The position numbers and the translations under genes were made by a program. The notes beneath the pieces were generated by a model. That model had not been told where the DNA came from and searched no databases. It worked only from the letters and a program-made list of their open reading frames with translations. A stretch of 23,110 bases of DNA, taken from assembly GCA_964401845.1 (NCBI GenBank), contig CAYOAD010000040.1, forward strand, positions 1-23,110, written 5' to 3'. This document shows positions 13,440-20,270 of this stretch, in pieces. This DNA comes from CAYFKJ01 sp964401845 (GTDB taxonomy: Bacteria; Pseudomonadota; Alphaproteobacteria; UBA2966). Every line of letters begins with the position of its first letter. Position 1 is the first letter of the stretch.

Positions 13440-15157
13440 GTCGCTGGTTCCTCAATCAGGCTTTGGCCCGGCTTGATGCGGCTGAAATCCACGCTGTGCC
13501 GGGAGACGCCGAGGCCGTCGGCGCTCAGACGGACCTCGGTGTAGTAGGCATCGGCCGGCGGCACGGTCTCGGCGAAATCGGTCCGGTAGTGCGCGCCGGC
13601 GGAATCTTCCCTGACGGCAGCCGCCTCGACCACGGCGCGGCTCACCAGGATCTGGCTTTCCAGGTTGAGCCAGTCGTGCCAGGCCATGTCAAATCTCCGG
13701 TCTGTTTGCGCGATGCCGCACCCGCCCAATTCCGCTGCAAGCCCGTTCAATCCGTTGCGGGCCCGTTCAAGGCTTTGCGCGTCACGCACGATGCCGCCGT
13801 CCTCCCACATCAAATCCGCCAGCCTCGAGCGGATCGTGTTCATGTCCCCCACCGGCTGGGCAAACGGCGCCAAGGTACTCTCCATCGCCGCTTCAAGCAC
13901 ACCCCGGTCGGGTTCGGCGAAGGCCCCTTCGCGGCCGACCCAGGCCGACATGGCGTCGCCCGCGATACCACCGAACACCGTGGAATTGCCGACGCCATTG
14001 CCGCCCAGGCGGTTGGCACCGTGCACACCGCCGGTGTCTTCTCCTGCGGCGAATAGACCCGGCAGCTCGGTGCGGCAGTCGGCCTCGAAGACCACCCCGC
14101 CCATCATGTAGTGCGCCGTCGGCACCACCTCGACCAGCCCGCCGACCAGATCGAAACCGCAATCGGCGCAGCGCTCCACCATGCCTTTGAACTGGGCCCG
14201 CACGGTCTTGGGGTCAAGGTGGCGCATCGTGATGTAGACGCCGCCGTTGGCTGCCGTCCGCCCGGCCCGCATCTGGTCGAACATGGCGCGGCTGACGATG
14301 TCCCGCGTCGCCCTCTCCTCCCGCGCATCATAATCCCCCATGAAACGGCGCTCGTCGCCGTCCAGAAGGTGACCGCCGGCGCCGCGCAGGCCTTCCTCTA
14401 TGATGGTGCCGGTAATGCGCGTGTCCTCGCCCGCCACCAGGCCGGTGGGATGAAATTGCACCATCTCCATATCGCGCAAGCCCAACCCAGCCCGCAAGGC
14501 CATCGCCATGCCGTCGCAGCTCTTGTCGCCCGATGGTGTGTGATAACGGTACATGGTCGGTCCGCCGCCGGTCGCCAGTAGAACGGCCTTGGTCTCGACG
14601 AAGCGGAATTCGCCGCTGCGGATGTCGACCAGCAAAACGCCGGCCAGCCGTTCGCCGCCGCCGTCCGGGACCAGGGCGACGGCGCGGTGTTCCTCCAACC
14701 GGTTGATCCCCCGCGCCCAAACCTGTTCGGCCAGGCGGCCGATGATCTCGATGCCAGTCAGGTCGCCCTTGTGGACGGTGCGGTCAAAGGTTTGCCCGGC
14801 AAAGGCTTTCTGGTGGACGGTGCCATCGGGATTGCGGTCGAAGAAGCAGCCGATCTCGTTTTCCAGCTCATGGATGCGTTCCACCGCGCCTTCGACCAGC
14901 GTCCAGGCGAGTTCCTGGTTGTTGATCCACTTACCCCCCTCGATGGTGTCCATGAAATGGCGCTCCACCGAATCGCCCTCGGCCAGAGCGACGTTATAGC
15001 CGCCCTGCACCATGCGGGTGCAGCCGGACTTGCCCAGCAAACCCTTGACGGCAATGGTGATATCGAGGTCCGGCGCAGATTTGTGGGCATGCAACGCGGC
15101 AAACAGGCCGGCGCCGCCGCTGCCGAGGATCAGGATGTCCGTGCGGATACGTTCCAC
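13436..15157 (-). CDS. Fumarate reductase / succinate dehydrogenase-like flavoprotein subunit
   Basis: A 573-residue flavoprotein of the SdhA/FrdA/NadB family, the site of dicarboxylate oxidoreduction on the cytoplasmic side of the membrane complex. FAD-binding GSGGAG is at 12-17. Active-site motifs follow in order: QFHPTG with His236, EEGLRGAGG (254-262), TRD with Arg285 as probable proton shuttle, TAHYMMGG with His349, and VHGANRLGGN with Arg383. At the covalent-FAD position, where SdhA/FrdA have SHT, it has GCT with Cys46, so FAD is probably bound non-covalently. The start is GTG 15157, chosen because GAGG lies 6 bases upstream and just after the preceding stop; the frame is open to 15358, but that part overlaps the membrane subunit. 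It is coupled to the hydro-lyase genes by a 4-bp overlap. Confidence 0.9.
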   Translation of the reverse strand: MERIRTDILILGSGGAGLFAALHAHKSAPDLDITIAVKGLLGKSGCTRMVQGGYNVALAEGDSVERHFMDTIEGGKWINNQELAWTLVEGAVERIHELENEIGCFFDRNPDGTVHQKAFAGQTFDRTVHKGDLTGIEIIGRLAEQVWARGINRLEEHRAVALVPDGGGERLAGVLLVDIRSGEFRFVETKAVLLATGGGPTMYRYHTPSGDKSCDGMAMALRAGLGLRDMEMVQFHPTGLVAGEDTRITGTIIEEGLRGAGGHLLDGDERRFMGDYDAREERATRDIVSRAMFDQMRAGRTAANGGVYITMRHLDPKTVRAQFKGMVERCADCGFDLVGGLVEVVPTAHYMMGGVVFEADCRTELPGLFAAGEDTGGVHGANRLGGNGVGNSTVFGGIAGDAMSAWVGREGAFAEPDRGVLEAAMESTLAPFAQPVGDMNTIRSRLADLMWEDGGIVRDAQSLERARNGLNGLAAELGGCGIAQTDRRFDMAWHDWLNLESQILVSRAVVEAAAVREDSAGAHYRTDFAETVPPADAYYTEVRLSADGLGVSRHSVDFSRIKPGQSLIEEPAT

Positions 15158-15165
15158 GTCCGGCC

Positions 15166-15510
15166 TCAAAACGCGTTCAGCAGGAACAGCAGGCCGGCCG
15201 CCAACGCCACCAGCACGGCCAACGCGACGTAGCTCTTCTGCGCACCGCTCCAGGGCAGGAATTCGACGGCCAGCAGGCGAACGCCGCCCGCCATGTGAGC
15301 CGCGAAAAGGACGACCAGCACGGTTTCGGCCAACTTGACCAGCGGCGCATCGGCCCAATGCAGGAAGGCGTCCAACGAGGCGCCGCCTTCAACGGCCAGC
15401 GACAAGACAAATAGATGGATCGGCAGAAACACCGCCAGCGCCAATCCGGATGCGCGGTGCAGCACGAACGCCCAATAGGTCGGGTGGGTCCTGGCGGCGC
15501 CGTTTATCAT
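15166..15510 (-). CDS. SdhC-like heme b membrane anchor subunit (second of two)
   Basis: A 114-residue inner-membrane protein with three predicted helices, of the succinate dehydrogenase cytochrome b family. HRASG with His18, His32 in LPIHLFVL and His72 in AAHMAGGVRLL match the HRxSG and HxxxGxR motifs of SdhC-type anchors; His32 and His72 are plausible heme ligands on helices 1 and 2. It aligns with the gene just upstream: an Arg 13 residues before the first His and 40-41 residues between the two His in both. The start overlaps the upstream stop by 4 bp, and the flavoprotein GTG follows 8 bp after its stop. Confidence 0.85.
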   Translation of the reverse strand: MINGAARTHPTYWAFVLHRASGLALAVFLPIHLFVLSLAVEGGASLDAFLHWADAPLVKLAETVLVVLFAAHMAGGVRLLAVEFLPWSGAQKSYVALAVLVALAAGLLFLLNAF

Positions 15511-15842
15511 GAGATCGCCATGACCGCCCGCACACCCAGTGTGAGCGTCGCAAGCGCAAACACCCCAGCGGCGGCATCAATCATCCCCGGCCGGAGTTTG
15601 GTGTGCTCGCGGGCGATTACCCTCAGTCCGATCGCGGCGTGGAGTGCCGCGGCGGTATAGAATATGCCGTAGTACACAGGCCAAATGGGATTTGCCTGGG
15701 TACGGGAGAGCATTTCCGCCGTGCTGAGGCCGCCCTGCACGGCGTAAACCATCACTCCCAGATGAACGACCACAAGCGGCGCCAAAATCAGCGCGGTCAG
15801 ACGCTGCAGCCCGTACAGGCGGACTTCGTTGCGGACGCTCAT
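15507..15842 (-). CDS. SdhC-like heme b membrane anchor subunit (first of two)
   Basis: A 111-residue three-helix inner-membrane protein. LQRLTALILAPLVVVHLGVM carries Arg14 and His27, and ALHAAIGLRVIARE carries His68 in the HxxxGxR motif. It is homologous to the next anchor gene rather than being a distinct SdhD type, so the complex seems to have a pair of similar anchors, each with its own His pair. This fits the two-polypeptide, two-heme arrangement called type A in the SDH/FRD literature, as an inference. It overlaps the iron-sulfur subunit stop by 4 bp and the next anchor start by 4 bp. Confidence 0.83.
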   Translation of the reverse strand: MSVRNEVRLYGLQRLTALILAPLVVVHLGVMVYAVQGGLSTAEMLSRTQANPIWPVYYGIFYTAAALHAAIGLRVIAREHTKLRPGMIDAAAGVFALATLTLGVRAVMAIS

Positions 15843-16573
15843 AGCTCACCCTTCAGAACCGCCGCCAGCGTCCGACGTTTGAGGCCGGCAATGGAAGCCG
15901 TCGGATTTAGACTTTTGGGGCAGAGCTCCGCACAGGTCTGATGGCTGTGGCAGGCCTGGCAGCCGGCGTCCCCGGCCACCGCCCGGATGTGTCCGGCGGG
16001 ATCGGCGTCGCGCACGTCGTTGACCAGCGTCCAGGCGCGGTTGAGCGCCGCCGGCCCAAGATAATCTTCCCGCCACTTCACGGTATCGCAGGACGCGTAG
16101 CAAACGCCGCAGCCGATGCACTCGATGGCGGCGCTGGCGGCCCGGCGCGCGGGGCTGCCGGGTTCGACTTTGGCGAAGGCCCGGCTTTTGTGGTCGCCCG
16201 GGTTGAAGCGCCCGCCCGCCCGCTCCCACTTGTCGAAGAACGGCGCCATGTCGGTAGCCAAGTCCTTGACCAGCGGCAGATTGCGGATCGGCGCAATCGT
16301 GAGGCCGCCGTCCTTCTCGACCGTTTCGACCCGCGTGCGGCAGGTCCAGCGCGGTTTGCCGTTCACCGTCATCGCGCAAGTGCCGCACATGCCGACGCGG
16401 CAGGCGTAGCGGTAGGACAGGCTGGGGTCGATGTGGCGCTGGATGTGGGTGACGATGTCGAGCACCGTCTGGCTCGGACGGCGCGGCACCTCGAAGCTCT
16501 GGTAACCGCCCTCCTCGCCGCCGCGCCAGACCCGCACGGTTATGTCGCCCAAGGATAATCCGTCTGCGTCCAA
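15839..16573 (-). CDS. Succinate dehydrogenase / fumarate reductase iron-sulfur subunit
   Basis: A 244-residue SdhB/FrdB-type electron-transfer subunit and the first gene of the six-gene operon. All cluster ligands are in family spacing: [2Fe-2S] Cys58, 63, 66 and 78 (CRVGMCGTC then WTC); [4Fe-4S] Cys152, 155, 158 and 218 (CIGCGVC and CP); [3Fe-4S] Cys162, 208 and 214. An extra Cys205 lies in GCQACHSH. Electrons would run from these clusters to the heme-bearing anchors and quinone. The start is a TTG at 16573, supported by GAGGGAGG 7 bases upstream, the strongest ribosome-binding site in the operon; no ATG is available near it. The operon promoter must lie in or beyond the short gap to the divergent gene at 16604. 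Confidence 0.93.
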   Translation of the reverse strand: MDADGLSLGDITVRVWRGGEEGGYQSFEVPRRPSQTVLDIVTHIQRHIDPSLSYRYACRVGMCGTCAMTVNGKPRWTCRTRVETVEKDGGLTIAPIRNLPLVKDLATDMAPFFDKWERAGGRFNPGDHKSRAFAKVEPGSPARRAASAAIECIGCGVCYASCDTVKWREDYLGPAALNRAWTLVNDVRDADPAGHIRAVAGDAGCQACHSHQTCAELCPKSLNPTASIAGLKRRTLAAVLKGEL

Positions 16574-16603
16574 GGCAGCGCCTCCCTCATTCCGCCAGCG
16601 GTT

Positions 16604-17518
16604 ATGATGGTCCGTTATGCCGGGATTGGCAATTCACCCGCGACAAGCAAAGTGCTATGGAACGACCTGAACCAAACGCGAGCCGGTGAATTGGAAAATC
16701 TCGACCTGATCCTCAGTTTCGGCGGCAAGGCCGTGGCCACCGGCCTCGTGCTGCTTGTGGCATCCTTGGTGGCGGAGCGGGCAGGCGTGTTGATCGCCGC
16801 GCTCGTCATCACCTTGCCGCTAAACGCCGGACCGGGGTTTTTCTTTGTCGCCTTGGAGGCCGAACCCGGGTTTCTGGCCCAAGGCGCCCTGGTGAGCTTC
16901 ACCGCCACGGCGGCCGTGCATACCTTCATGACGGCTTACGCCCATGCCTCCTCCCGGCTGAGCCGGTTTTGGATGAACCTGGGGGTCGCGACGGCCGCCT
17001 GGATCGTCGTCGCCCTGCCCTTGACCAACGCGCAGCCCTCCCTGCTGTGGTCGGTCGTCATCGTCGCGGCCGGTTTTGCCCTCGCCCATGTCCTGCGCTA
17101 CCGGGGCTACGACCAAAAGGGCGGCGGTGACCGGGCCAAGCGCCAGGGCGGAATCGGTTTTCTGGTGTTCCGGGCGGTGATCGGCGGCAGCGTCGTGGCT
17201 CTGGCAGCGACCTTCTCCAAGACCCTCGGCCCCAGCCTCACCGGTCTCGCCTTCGCCTTTCCCATCATGACGTCGGCCAACGCCTGGATGTTCTACCACA
17301 GTTACGGTGCGAAATTTTCCGCCGCCACGATCTCCAATGCCCGCAAAGGCTTGATTTCTTACGTCTCGTTCTGTTTTGCTCTGGCCATTCTGCCCGGATA
17401 CGTTGATAACATGAAGGCCTGGTCGCTGGCCCTGGTGGTCTCGATCATTGTCACCGGATTGATGTTGCTTGCGGGACGGCTGGGCATCCCACAACGGCTC
17501 GCCAAGTTCGACTTCTAG
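16604..17518 (+). CDS. Multi-pass membrane protein of unknown function
   Basis: A protein of about 304 residues with eight or nine hydrophobic segments, e.g. around 38-57, 61-80, 95-113, 125-142, 146-164, 190-206, 250-267 and 273-293. Near the first helices, ITLPLNAGPGFFFVAL stands out, with a related LAFAFPIMTSANAWMF in the second half, so an internal two-fold repeat is possible. I recall similar unnamed proteins in alphaproteobacteria but no assigned function; transport is a guess. The start is uncertain: ATG at 16604 or 16607 has no clear ribosome-binding site, and the first 30 residues are less conserved in character, so a TTG near 16691 is possible. It is divergent from the SDH-like operon, only 30 bp away. 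Confidence 0.68.
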   Translation: MMVRYAGIGNSPATSKVLWNDLNQTRAGELENLDLILSFGGKAVATGLVLLVASLVAERAGVLIAALVITLPLNAGPGFFFVALEAEPGFLAQGALVSFTATAAVHTFMTAYAHASSRLSRFWMNLGVATAAWIVVALPLTNAQPSLLWSVVIVAAGFALAHVLRYRGYDQKGGGDRAKRQGGIGFLVFRAVIGGSVVALAATFSKTLGPSLTGLAFAFPIMTSANAWMFYHSYGAKFSAATISNARKGLISYVSFCFALAILPGYVDNMKAWSLALVVSIIVTGLMLLAGRLGIPQRLAKFDF

Positions 17519-17523
17519 GTCAT

Positions 17524-17573
17524 TAAATGGTGCCTGACACCAATTAACTAAATGGTGCCTGACACCAATTAAC
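17524..17573. repeat. Tandem 25-bp repeat with TGGTGCCTGACACCA hairpin, two copies
   Basis: Two exact 25-bp copies (17524-17548 and 17549-17573) each contain TGGTG-CCTGA-CACCA, a 5-bp stem with a 5-base loop, flanked by TAAA and AATTAAC. They fill the gap between two convergent genes, and the last base is the first base of the cyclase stop codon. The core reads TGGTGTCAGGCACCA on the other strand, a sequence found in dispersed intergenic elements of several proteobacteria. A bidirectional terminator role is possible but unproved. Confidence 0.7.
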
Positions 17574-19507
17574 TACTTCTGATCCATGGCGTAGACGCCT
17601 TCCCAGTGTTCCGGCGGGTCGGTGATGAAATCCCTGCTGCGTTGCGCCAGTATGCGGCTGGGCGGATCGTGGATTTCGCCGTTGGCCAGAGCGTCGAATT
17701 CGGCGGCGGCGTCCTCGAACCTGCCGCCACGGTAGTGCGCCAGCGCGGAATGATAAGCTTCCGCGACTTCGAGCCTGGCAACAGGCGTTTCGCCCGAAAG
17801 TCCGAGCAACTCGAATATCCTGACGGGATGCTCGCTGCCCATCACCTTGATGATATCGATCTCCCGCGCCTCGATACCGGTGCCCGCCAGATCCCGCGTG
17901 CCGGCATCGATGATGATCGACGTGCCGTAGTATTTGTTGACGCCCTCCAAGCGCGAGGCGACGTTCACGTTCTCTCCGATGCAGGTGTAGTCGCGGGTTT
18001 GTTCAGACCCGATGTTGCCGACGATCACCTCGCCGGTGGCCAGGCCGATGCGGGCGCGGATCGGCGGCAGCCCGTCGGCCAGCCACCCCTCGCGTAGTTC
18101 GCCGAGCCGCCTGTCCATGCGCAACGCTGCGCGGCAGGCCGCCATGGCGTGATTGCCGGGGGTAAAGGGCGGGCCAAAAAATGCCATGATGCCGTCGCCC
18201 AGGTACTTGTCCAGGATACCGTCGGTACGAGTGATCTCGTTGGTCATTTCACCAAGATACTCGTTGAGGAACTCCACAGTTTCCTCGGGCGACATGTCGG
18301 CGCTGATGCCGACGAAGCCGGCGATATCGCTGAACATCAGCGTCTGCACCTGGTTCTTGCCACCGACGCCCAGTTCATCGGGGTTGTCGATCAGACCGCT
18401 GACGATGCTGGGATGGACGTATTTGCCGAACAGGTTGCGGATCTGCTCCTTCTCCTGCAGGCCTTCCACCATGTTTTGAAAGGCACTGGTCAACTCACCC
18501 ACTTCGTCGGAGGAGTGGTTCTCCACCCGGTAGGAATAATGGCCATCGAGCACATGGTGGGTCACGTCGACCAGGCGGCGGATCGGTTGAACGATGCGGG
18601 CCGAGGCAGCCAGCGTGATGACCAGGCCGATCAGCAGGACACCCAGCCCGTAAAGAATGATCTGCCGCTGTAACTCGGCGATCGGTTTCAGGGCCCGGTC
18701 CAGATTGCCGGCGACCACATAGCCGGCCGGCACGCCCGCATCCTCGAAGTGTTCGGTCAGTGCCAAGTGCCGGTCGCTCTGCAGGATGACGCGTGTGACC
18801 CCCTCGGGCGAGGATTGGGCAACCAGCGCCTGACGGTTCTGTTGGGAAGCGTCCGAGGCAACGGCGCGTTCGCCGGCAAAGAAGGCGACGGTCAGATCAT
18901 CCACCTCGTTACCCAGCAAGTCGCGCACCCAGGTGTCATCGATCACGTTCGCCACCAGAACCACACCCAAGGCGTAGTCATCCCGCGCCGATTCCTTCAG
19001 TGGCACGAAGACGGCGTTGGCAAGACCTTCGCCGAGGCCAATCACGGCCGTCTGGCCTTCGCCTTCGTCAAGCACGGCTTCGAAGGCTTCTGCGATGTGT
19101 TCGGCCTCAATAGCCCGGGTCATTTTTTCTACATGGTCAGCCATGTTGGCCCGGCTGTCCTGCGGCGCCGATACGCCGCTTATGGTCAGTTCCTCATCGA
19201 CCACGATGACCAGCCCGCTGTCGGTGTCGCGCGCGAACTCCTCGGCGAAGGTGTAGAAGTTGTCCTTCATCTGCTCAAGAAAGGCGCGGTATTTCTGGTC
19301 GGAAGTGATGGTTTTGACCAACCGGAAGGAATGCGCCCGCTGGGTGTCCAGCCGCCGCTGAAAACGTTCGCGGGCGGTCTGGAGTTGATGGCTGATGCGA
19401 TCTATTTCATAGGTTTCGGTTTCGGAATTGGTTACGTAGACAACGGTGCCCAACAGCCCGAACACGATTACCGAAAAAGCCGCAAAGATTTTGGCGCGAA
19501 GACCCAT
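17573..19507 (-). CDS. Membrane-bound sensor adenylate cyclase (class III, HAMP)
   Basis: A 644-residue inner-membrane cyclase that makes cAMP from ATP. Order: helix 1 (about 7-26), a periplasmic sensor region of about 255 residues without a domain I can name, helix 2 (283-302), HAMP (303-356), catalytic domain (about 386-570), and a short TPR-like tail (about 580-644). Metal-binding Asp394 (MFSDIAGF) and Asp438 (YLGDGIMAFFG) are intact. Lys434 and Thr508 occupy the base-recognition pair, as in class IIIb adenylate cyclases. Asn515 and Arg519 (NVNVASR) are the transition-state residues. It lies 22 bp downstream of two exported cupredoxin-like proteins on the same strand, so the sensor region may respond to them or to the same periplasmic signal. 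A tandem repeat begins at its stop. Confidence 0.9.
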   Translation of the reverse strand: MGLRAKIFAAFSVIVFGLLGTVVYVTNSETETYEIDRISHQLQTARERFQRRLDTQRAHSFRLVKTITSDQKYRAFLEQMKDNFYTFAEEFARDTDSGLVIVVDEELTISGVSAPQDSRANMADHVEKMTRAIEAEHIAEAFEAVLDEGEGQTAVIGLGEGLANAVFVPLKESARDDYALGVVLVANVIDDTWVRDLLGNEVDDLTVAFFAGERAVASDASQQNRQALVAQSSPEGVTRVILQSDRHLALTEHFEDAGVPAGYVVAGNLDRALKPIAELQRQIILYGLGVLLIGLVITLAASARIVQPIRRLVDVTHHVLDGHYSYRVENHSSDEVGELTSAFQNMVEGLQEKEQIRNLFGKYVHPSIVSGLIDNPDELGVGGKNQVQTLMFSDIAGFVGISADMSPEETVEFLNEYLGEMTNEITRTDGILDKYLGDGIMAFFGPPFTPGNHAMAACRAALRMDRRLGELREGWLADGLPPIRARIGLATGEVIVGNIGSEQTRDYTCIGENVNVASRLEGVNKYYGTSIIIDAGTRDLAGTGIEAREIDIIKVMGSEHPVRIFELLGLSGETPVARLEVAEAYHSALAHYRGGRFEDAAAEFDALANGEIHDPPSRILAQRSRDFITDPPEHWEGVYAMDQK

Positions 19508-19529
19508 CAGTCCCTACAAGGCAGAAATC

Positions 19530-20270
19530 TCACTTGAAAACGCGGTCCACCGACAACGTCTCGTCCAGCTTAACGCGGGCACCCGCCTTGAGGTCAACAT
19601 CGTGAGTCAATGAACCAAGCCGCCAGTACCAAAAACGTACTTTGTATCGGCCCGGGTTCAGATCTTCAAATTTGTACTCGCTGCCGCTGGAGACTCGGCG
19701 TGTACGCAGTCCGGGCGCCGACACGATCGGCACGACCAAATCTTCATCCTCATCGACCCCCAGTTCAAGGTTGCCGGACAAGGTGACTTTTACGGTTTCC
19801 GAAGCGTCCTCGGACAACTCGGGAAATTCGATGATGTCATCATCGCCGTCACCGGCAATGTAGACGTTGAGGTAGTCCGGCAGTTCGTTGCGCACCCGGA
19901 TGACGTCGTTGACAGCCACTGCGAGAGCCTTGGGGACGATGCCGTTTCGGGTAATGACCAGATTGTGGTACTTGCCGCCTTTATAGGTCGTATCCTCGAT
20001 AATCACGTACATGCTGGAAATATTGGCGTAATTGATCACGCCCGGCGGCAGTTTGGTACCCCTTGGCGGACTGTCGTAGGAACTTTCCGGTGTATCGTCA
20101 TCCTGGTATTTATCTTTTTCTCTGGCCCATTTCGCCAGAACCTCCTTATGCCCCTTGGCCTTGATCTTGCCATGGATCGTGCCGAGCGATTCATCCGCCC
20201 GGGCGGCGTTCAGGCCGAGCGCAATCAACGCAGCGGCGCACATTAAGGCGAATGCGGACTTGATCATCAC
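19530..20270 (-). CDS. Exported cupredoxin-like protein without visible copper ligands
   Basis: A 246-residue secreted protein with a clear signal peptide (MMIKSAFALM... cut after AARA, about residue 25). The segment VPKALAVAVNDVIRVRNELPDYLNVYI (about 112-138) parallels the cupredoxin region of the upstream gene product, but Leu134 replaces the first copper His, and no Cys-x2-His-x2-Met segment follows; instead there is an acidic stretch (GDGDDDIIEF, DEDEDLVV). The C-terminal FEDLNPGRYKVRFWYWRLGS resembles carboxypeptidase-regulatory-like beta domains. It may bind a different metal through its acidic loops or only act in protein contacts; that is speculative. Its start overlaps the upstream stop by 4 bp and the cyclase start follows 22 bp after it, so all three are probably one transcript. 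Confidence 0.72.
   Translation of the reverse strand: MMIKSAFALMCAAALIALGLNAARADESLGTIHGKIKAKGHKEVLAKWAREKDKYQDDDTPESSYDSPPRGTKLPPGVINYANISSMYVIIEDTTYKGGKYHNLVITRNGIVPKALAVAVNDVIRVRNELPDYLNVYIAGDGDDDIIEFPELSEDASETVKVTLSGNLELGVDEDEDLVVPIVSAPGLRTRRVSSGSEYKFEDLNPGRYKVRFWYWRLGSLTHDVDLKAGARVKLDETLSVDRVFK

Noticed and set aside
15158..15358. N-terminal extension of the flavoprotein by 67 codons to 15358
   Set aside because: The extension is Arg/Gly-rich and lies inside the membrane-anchor gene in another frame. GTG 15157 has GAGG at good spacing, and the Rossmann strand starts directly after it.
16574..16603. A regulatory motif in the 30-bp gap between the SDH-like operon and the divergent membrane protein
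   Set aside because: Apart from the GAGGGAGG ribosome-binding site of the iron-sulfur subunit gene, no palindrome or promoter box could be supported in so short a space.
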